Assembly: GCA_009784115.1 (NCBI GenBank)
Contig: WRCH01000013.1
Coordinates: 1 to 36,562 of the forward strand
Reading direction: 5' to 3'
Length of the DNA stretch: 36,562 nucleotides
Origin: Chitinispirillia bacterium
GTDB taxonomy: Bacteria; Fibrobacterota; Chitinivibrionia; Chitinivibrionales; Chitinispirillaceae
Positions 32,586-36,562 of this stretch are shown here, piece by piece. The position numbers and the translations under genes were made by a program. Under the pieces are notes generated by a model that was not told the DNA's origin, did not search any database, and saw only the letters and a program-made list of their open reading frames with translations. Position 1 is the first letter of the stretch, and every line of letters begins with the position of its first letter.

Positions 32586-33971
32586 ATGGGTAACAGTATT
32601 AAGAGAATTTCGTTGTTTGTATTGATGACTTCTGTGATTGTTAGTGCGGCGGTGATTTTTGAAGATGATTTCAGCAGTCAGGCTGTTTCTGATGGAAAAT
32701 GGCTGTTTAACCTTAGCAGTGTACCTGCTGCCACGGTTGCTGTTGCGGGCGGAAGCTGCACCATCACCAACAATAGTCAATTCACCGCTCTTTACTCTCA
32801 TCCTTTCAGCGGAACAAAGCCCGATGTTTTCACTATTTCTTTTGTTATTAAATCCGCAGATGTTAATGCTGAGGCAGGATTACTGTTCTGCAGAGGTAAC
32901 AATTTCGAAGGATATTTCATCACACTTACAAATGAAGATGTGATTGTGTTCAGAATGGAGGGTACTTCGGTAGTAAATATTTTTCAGGCACGAAGCCGTT
33001 TTATTGAGAGTTCCAACAACGAAATAAAGGTGAGTAAAAAAGGGTCGCAGTTTAACGTATTTGTAAACGGGGGTTTTATAGGTACTTTTACCGATTCCAG
33101 ATATGCTTCAGGCGATATCGGGCTTTTGGTACATGACGGCGCATCTGCGGTTTTCGGAGCTGTCACGGTTACCAATGAATTTACAGACGCCTCCAGGACT
33201 TCATTTCAAGATAACTTTGACGGCGCCGATTTGAAGAGAGAGTGGCGCTTAAGCTCAAACGGTGCGCCCGAAGTTAAGGTTGAAAATGGTAAACTGAGAA
33301 TCAGTACAGTTCCAACCGGTACATCATGGGTGTTTGTGGATTTGGATGTTAACGGTTTTACAGCCAAAGTTGAAGTATCTCATGTATCCGGCTCCAATGT
33401 TCAACCTTATGGCATTGTGTTAATAGGAGAAAATCCTTCCGCAGGCGGTAACACTCCAATGGTGCATTTCGGTATAACCGGCGAAAGAAAATATTGGATT
33501 GTGACATCCGGTATTGCCGAAGCCGTTACCCCAAAAGACCCGCTCTTAGGTATCAAAGGCTCCTCGGGTGATCGAACCGATATCCTTGAGGTAAAAAAAG
33601 CGGCCGGTTCAAATACCTATGAGTTTTTGGTTAACGGAAACGTTCTCGTTGACGATTACCCTGCGGCGCCTTTTAAAATAGTTGCCATCGGCATCTTCTG
33701 CTATAGCGAATTGCAGGTTACATTTGCCGAATTTTCCGCAGCCGATCCAAATCCAACCTCCATTATAACATGGAAACCAAGCCAGCGCCCTGCTGTCGGA
33801 TCTAATAAACACTTTCTTCCAAACAACGGCCAAGTCTTTTATGACTTGAGAGGAAGAAAACGCTATACTGCAGGACAAACACACTCAAGAGGCGCAAGAG
33901 CCCAATCCGCGGGAATGTATCTCAATGAGCAAGGCAGGGAGATACGGGTTAGAAAGATGCCGCAGAAATAG
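32586..33971 (+). CDS. Secreted protein with two concanavalin-like beta domains and a C-terminal sorting-like module
   Basis: This 461-residue protein has a signal peptide (MGNSIKRISLFVLMTSVIVSA). Two related beta-sandwich domains follow: residues 24-195 (FEDDFSSQAVSDGKWLF ... GDIGLLVHDGASAVFGAVTV) and 205-385 (FQDNFDGADLKREWRLS ... VAIGIFCYSELQVTFAEF). Both look like the jelly-roll of laminin-G / DUF1080-type glycan-binding or hydrolase domains. The last 45 residues (FYDLRGRKRY ... GMYLNEQGREIRVRKM) resemble the C-terminal targeting modules of secreted proteins in Fibrobacterota and Bacteroidota. Enzymatic residues are not recognisable, so carbohydrate binding is the safer guess. A strong GGAGGA stands before the ATG. 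Confidence 0.75.
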   Translation: MGNSIKRISLFVLMTSVIVSAAVIFEDDFSSQAVSDGKWLFNLSSVPAATVAVAGGSCTITNNSQFTALYSHPFSGTKPDVFTISFVIKSADVNAEAGLLFCRGNNFEGYFITLTNEDVIVFRMEGTSVVNIFQARSRFIESSNNEIKVSKKGSQFNVFVNGGFIGTFTDSRYASGDIGLLVHDGASAVFGAVTVTNEFTDASRTSFQDNFDGADLKREWRLSSNGAPEVKVENGKLRISTVPTGTSWVFVDLDVNGFTAKVEVSHVSGSNVQPYGIVLIGENPSAGGNTPMVHFGITGERKYWIVTSGIAEAVTPKDPLLGIKGSSGDRTDILEVKKAAGSNTYEFLVNGNVLVDDYPAAPFKIVAIGIFCYSELQVTFAEFSAADPNPTSIITWKPSQRPAVGSNKHFLPNNGQVFYDLRGRKRYTAGQTHSRGARAQSAGMYLNEQGREIRVRKMPQK

Positions 33972-33972
33972 C

Positions 33973-34000
33973 TATACTGGTACACAGCATAAATATACAC
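33973..34000. repeat. Partial copy of the palindromic repeat
   Basis: TATACTGGTACACAGCATAA (33973-33992) and the following ATATACAC align with the left arm of the elements at 2095-2191 and 3833-3918 (TATATACCGGTACACGGCATAAATCTACAC). The right arm is missing. Confidence 0.55.
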
Positions 34001-34030
34001 AGGGATGAACTTTTTTGTTCGTCCCTTTTT
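34001..34030 (+). terminator. Intrinsic terminator after the secreted-protein gene
   Basis: AGGGATGAAC (34001-34010) pairs with GTTCGTCCCT (34017-34026, with one G-T) followed by TTTTT. The loop is T-rich. Position 30 bases after the stop codon fits. Confidence 0.75.
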
Positions 34031-34153
34031 GTTTGCGGTGAAATATATTATTTTACTTAAGGGGATTTATCCTTAAAAAAGAGCAATCTTTTTTAATACC
34101 GATGCGAACATCTCATAGAAATATAAGTTAATCATTATTGAAAGAGGTGATGG

Positions 34154-34480
34154 ATGAGTTTTACAGATCATGACCGTTTTGTGGCGAAAAACCGCTCTTT
34201 AGCATCTGCTGAGGATATCAAGCGCAAAGATGACGCGATGGAGAGAAAAGGTTACACTTATCTTAAACAGCAAAAAGAGAGCTCCTGTTTTAGCTGTAAA
34301 ATGAAATCTACATGCCGTGAGTTCAACGCAAAGAAAACCGGCGGGATAACAGGGGTGGTCTCTTACGGCGGAGATCAGCGAATGATCTGCGATAAATATG
34401 AGCCAGCGAATAAAGAGAGTAAAACGATGACCGATAAACAGGTTAAATCTCTTATGAAAAGCATGAAACGAGGGCTTTAA
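34154..34480 (+). CDS. Small four-cysteine protein, unknown function
   Basis: This 108-residue hypothetical protein has a clear AAGAGGTGATGG ribosome site. The N-terminal half is charged and helical. Four Cys (45, 48, 54 and 79, as CFSCKMKSTC plus MICDKYEP) could bind a metal ion or an Fe-S cluster. No membrane segment. I recall similar small proteins in other genomes but no function. Its stop shares bases with the stop of the convergent nuclease-fold gene (34477-34480). Confidence 0.7.
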   Translation: MSFTDHDRFVAKNRSLASAEDIKRKDDAMERKGYTYLKQQKESSCFSCKMKSTCREFNAKKTGGITGVVSYGGDQRMICDKYEPANKESKTMTDKQVKSLMKSMKRGL

Positions 34481-35478
34481 AAGAGGTTTTTTGGGGAAGA
34501 AAACAGAATCTCCGCGGTTATGGGAAAATGGTCTGAAGGGTATCTCCCGTTAACATTTGATCGGATTATCGACGCGTCTTTTATCTTTGCGTCGTTAGAT
34601 ACAAAAATATAGTCGAGCCTTGGCCCAAAACTTTTACCCCAAAACATATGAAATGTTCCGCCGAAACCTCTTGGATTTATATAGCGGAAAGTGTCTTTAA
34701 GCGGCAGAGGATTTCTGCTTGCCGGGTCTTTGCTGTTACGGAAATTAGCTCTCCCAGTCATATATTTAATGACCGCGCTGTTCTCACCGCTGTTAAAATC
34801 ACCAAGTAATATAAGAGACGTTTCAGCGCATTTGTGTTTTTTGATATGATCGTGAAGAAGAGAGATGCTTCTCCATCTTGAATACGAGTTTGCGTGGTCT
34901 AAGTGAACATTGTAAACAAGTATTTTTCTGCCTGTTATCTTATCTGTTAATTTGGCAAAAGTGAAAATGCGCGGATACTTGTTGCCCCAATGTTTTGATC
35001 CGGGAGTAAGAGGCGTATCCGAAAACCAAAGCGTTCCTGATTTAAGAGCGGTGAAGCGGCTCTTTTTATAGAGAATCGGCGAATATTCTCCAAGAGTGTC
35101 TCCATCGTCGCGGCCAAAGCCTATCTCAGTGTAATCATCCATAGAGGAATTTATTTCACTGAGCTGAAACCGCAGCGCTTCCTGCAGACCTATAATATCG
35201 GCGTCCTGTTCTCTTAAAATAGATGAAACCTGACCGCGCCTGTATCTCCAGCTGTTTTTGCCATCCAATGCGCTGCCATAGCGGATGTTGAAGCTCATTA
35301 CCCGTACGGCAGCGCTGTTGCATACTGTCCCGCTTATTGGAGAAAGATGCTGTTCCTCTGAGATTGTTGAGTAACCAAAAGTGTTTATTAACATTAATAT
35401 TATAAAAAACTTTGAAAAAATGAGCAAAAATACCAACTTTGTATTCGTATTCGGGGACGGAGTTGCGTAAAAACACAA
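34477..35478 (-). CDS. Endonuclease/exonuclease/phosphatase-family protein, probably exported
   Basis: This is a 333-residue DNase-I-like fold protein. MSFNIRYGSALDGKNSWRYR carries the first Asn, ADIIGLQEA the catalytic Glu, VYNVHLDH the His-Asp, LLGDFNSG the Asp-x-Asn and SDHFPI the final Asp-His pair. All signature motifs of Mg2+-dependent phosphodiesterases are present. A hydrophobic stretch near residues 15-35 (KLVFLLIFSKFFIILMLINTFG) suggests export or membrane anchoring. The start is uncertain: TTG at 35478 gives the full frame, and an ATG at 35394 lies inside the hydrophobic part. Substrate (nucleic acid, sphingolipid or inositol phosphate) is open. Confidence 0.82.
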   Translation of the reverse strand: MCFYATPSPNTNTKLVFLLIFSKFFIILMLINTFGYSTISEEQHLSPISGTVCNSAAVRVMSFNIRYGSALDGKNSWRYRRGQVSSILREQDADIIGLQEALRFQLSEINSSMDDYTEIGFGRDDGDTLGEYSPILYKKSRFTALKSGTLWFSDTPLTPGSKHWGNKYPRIFTFAKLTDKITGRKILVYNVHLDHANSYSRWRSISLLHDHIKKHKCAETSLILLGDFNSGENSAVIKYMTGRANFRNSKDPASRNPLPLKDTFRYINPRGFGGTFHMFWGKSFGPRLDYIFVSNDAKIKDASIIRSNVNGRYPSDHFPITAEILFSSPKNLF

Positions 35479-35484
35479 CTCCGT
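35457..35484. repeat. Hairpin over the start region of the nuclease-fold gene
   Basis: ACGGAGTTG (35457-35465) pairs with CAACTCCGT (35476-35484). On the minus strand the TTG start and its GGAG-like site fall in the stem, so it may limit translation. No T run follows on either strand. Confidence 0.5.
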
Positions 35485-35492
35485 TTCCAGCT

Positions 35493-35525
35493 AAAAAAAA
35501 CACACAAAAAAACTTAGTTTTGTGT
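35493..35525 (-). terminator. Intrinsic terminator of the paralogue pair
   Basis: On the minus strand ACACAAAA (35525-35518) pairs with TTTTGTGT (35509-35502) and is followed by eight T (35500-35493). It lies 27 bases after the stop of the gene at 35552, so the two genes at 35552-36430 are likely one transcript that ends here. Confidence 0.7.
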
Positions 35526-35551
35526 AAGGGAAATATTGTTAAAAATCGCCG

Positions 35552-35983
35552 TCACCTGCATCCGCCGCCGTTTCTCTTGGGTTTTCTACTGCTGATTGCG
35601 TCAATGCGCTCTCTTGTCGATAAACTTGCCTTTACTTGCGCCTGTGCCTGCTCTAATCCTGGCGTAATGCAAGTTACATCTGTAAGTCTAACTTCTGGAA
35701 AATCTCTTGTGGTTAGAGTTGTAAAATTCCTGCTTGCGTTTCTTGTGAGCACAACCAAAATAACGTCATCTTGAAAATTATCATCTAAAGTAGCAGTACT
35801 GTATCTCGTGGTATCCTTCAAAGATATTTGTTCTGCACTGCCAACTGAAGACCGTTGTTCCGTACCGCTTGCCGAAGCAACAACCGGCCCATTGAACATA
35901 GGCAAAAATACAAGTGACATTACAAGCGTTGGCATTAACGCTAAAGGCATTGTAATTTTCTTTTTAAAATGCGTTGTTCTCAT
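35552..35983 (-). CDS. Secreted small protein, first of two paralogues
   Basis: This 143-residue protein starts at ATG 35983 with AAGGAGGAG five bases ahead, which decides against an ATG eight codons upstream. A signal peptide (KKKITMPLALMPTLVMSLVFLP ... VASA) leads to a small domain. DDVILVVLTRNASRNFTTLT, RDFPEVRLTDVTCITPGLEQ and a tail LSTRERIDAISS are followed by a Lys/Gly/Cys-rich end (KPKRNGGGCR). Segments align with the lipoprotein at 36035 (VxLTxxAS, DFPE, final helix), so they are diverged paralogues. Similar modules with EAS ... DFPE motifs occur in surface proteins of other bacteria; function unknown. It lies 51 bases after its paralogue. Confidence 0.7.
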   Translation of the reverse strand: MRTTHFKKKITMPLALMPTLVMSLVFLPMFNGPVVASASGTEQRSSVGSAEQISLKDTTRYSTATLDDNFQDDVILVVLTRNASRNFTTLTTRDFPEVRLTDVTCITPGLEQAQAQVKASLSTRERIDAISSRKPKRNGGGCR

Positions 35984-36034
35984 TTTTTCTCCTCCTTCTG
36001 TTTTCATATTGTCAAAAAACCACTAGGTAAACCA

Positions 36035-36430
36035 CTATCCACCGCCACCACCAGGTCCTTCTAAACGAGCAACATTAGCACTAAAAACTTCGGGTATTGT
36101 CCTCAAATAATAAATTGCCCTAAGGACATTGTCCCTACTAGGTTCAGTCAAATAGATAGTCAAGGCGAGGTAGGGATGATCTAGTCTTATGTTTTCAATT
36201 TTTAGAAACGCAAACTCTGGAAAATCGGAAGGCGCCCATACTTTATCAAGAAGTGACGCCTCTTCAGTTAAAAACACAAAAAACATGTCGTATGAAAATT
36301 CGCCGCCTGGGTCCGGCACTTTACCATTATCATTGTTTTTGCTTCCCACCATAGATTTATTATCTCCGCAATTTGCCACTACAAACGTTAATAAAATAAG
36401 TACGCTTAATAAAAACAATATTTTTTTCAC
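36035..36430 (-). CDS. Lipoprotein-like small protein, second of two paralogues
   Basis: This 131-residue protein starts at GTG 36430 with GGGGAGG ahead. The signal (KKILFLLSVLILLTFVVANC) ends in VANC, a lipobox with Asn at -1 that strict rules would reject but some lineages accept. The mature domain has FFVFLTEEASLLDKVW, SDFPEFAFLKIENIRLDHP, LTIYLTEPSRDNVLRAIYYL and IPEVFSANVARLEG, ending in a glycine run. The final helix and PEV motif resemble the PEV segment of surface proteins in Firmicutes and other groups. It shares motifs with the gene at 35552, which lacks the last PEV part. Likely surface or periplasmic; role unknown. Confidence 0.7.
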   Translation of the reverse strand: MKKILFLLSVLILLTFVVANCGDNKSMVGSKNNDNGKVPDPGGEFSYDMFFVFLTEEASLLDKVWAPSDFPEFAFLKIENIRLDHPYLALTIYLTEPSRDNVLRAIYYLRTIPEVFSANVARLEGPGGGGG

Positions 36431-36480
36431 GATCGTCCTCCCCCGTCTATGTTTTTACCATTGTTACGTCCCTCAAGAAC

Positions 36481-36500
36481 ATAAATACCGGTATACATTA
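36481..36500. repeat. Possible third partial copy of the palindromic repeat
   Basis: ATAAATACCGGTATACATTA (36481-36500) resembles the left end of the element at 3833 (ATATATACCGGTACAC). It contains the palindrome ATACCGGTAT. The match is short. No gene is seen in 36431-36562. Confidence 0.35.
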
Positions 36501-36562
36501 CGCACCGGAGCGCTGCAAAAGTGTGAAAAGCAGACTGCACCGCTCAAAACACAAATAGCACC

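Noticed and set aside
1-36562. tRNA, rRNA or an origin of replication
   Set aside because: I saw no tRNA-like cloverleaf with a TTCRA arm, no rRNA signature and no DnaA-box cluster. A systematic scan was not possible by eye.

Overview
The window is about 36.6 kb of chromosome from a Gram-negative bacterium at moderate GC. SurA-like periplasmic chaperones, a Wza-like outer-membrane polysaccharide export protein and many housekeeping genes point to a diderm core chromosome. A secreted protein with a DLRGR / GMYL C-terminal module, dispersed short palindromes and relaxed lipoproteins would fit a Fibrobacterota-like or neighbouring lineage. That assignment is an inference and no RNA marker is present to confirm it.

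Layout. (1) 1-2081: the end of a YjbQ-family gene, a FmdB zinc-ribbon gene and an aminotransferase. (2) 2095-3918: the purE-purK operon, enclosed by two near-palindromic ~90 bp repeats lying in opposite orientation. (3) 3974-6898: promoter, yybP-ykoY (Mn2+) riboswitch, two tandem look-alike terminators and a PMCA/SPCA-type cation P-ATPase, which together form a metal-efflux unit. (4) 6990-10812: an adenosine-kinase-like PfkB kinase, then an accessory patch with an Rpn-type nuclease/transposase gene and a convergent DUF4143 AAA ATPase. Three operator-like dyads spaced exactly 32 bp apart lie upstream of the ATPase. (5) 10915-19903: a long plus-strand operon for envelope biogenesis. It holds a parvulin-like lipoprotein, SurA, a methyltransferase, an FtsE ATPase without FtsX, a UDP-sugar epimerase, a UDP-sugar dehydrogenase and an SLBB export protein, followed by a 57-residue protein. 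(6) 19950-28069: a minus-strand housekeeping block, purH-topA-(relic of a group II intron reverse transcriptase)-CBS/CorC protein-der-gpsA-merR. (7) 28211-32401: a minus-strand set with GT2 glycosyltransferase, FkbH-type HAD protein with a cysteine-rich N-terminus, ChbG/YdjC deacetylase and an unknown protein, probably acting on a cell-surface glycan. (8) 32586-36430: a large secreted protein, a small four-cysteine protein, a secreted endonuclease/exonuclease/phosphatase-fold protein and two diverged tandem paralogues with export signals and glycine-rich tails.

Functionally, regions 5 and 7 fit together: nucleotide-sugar precursors, transfer and modification enzymes, export channel and the periplasmic chaperones that fold outer-membrane proteins. 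The strongest regulatory feature is the Mn2+ riboswitch. The strongest unexplained signals are the 32-bp-phased dyads, the cysteine-rich HAD fusion, the repeats around purEK and the tandem paralogue pair at the right end.
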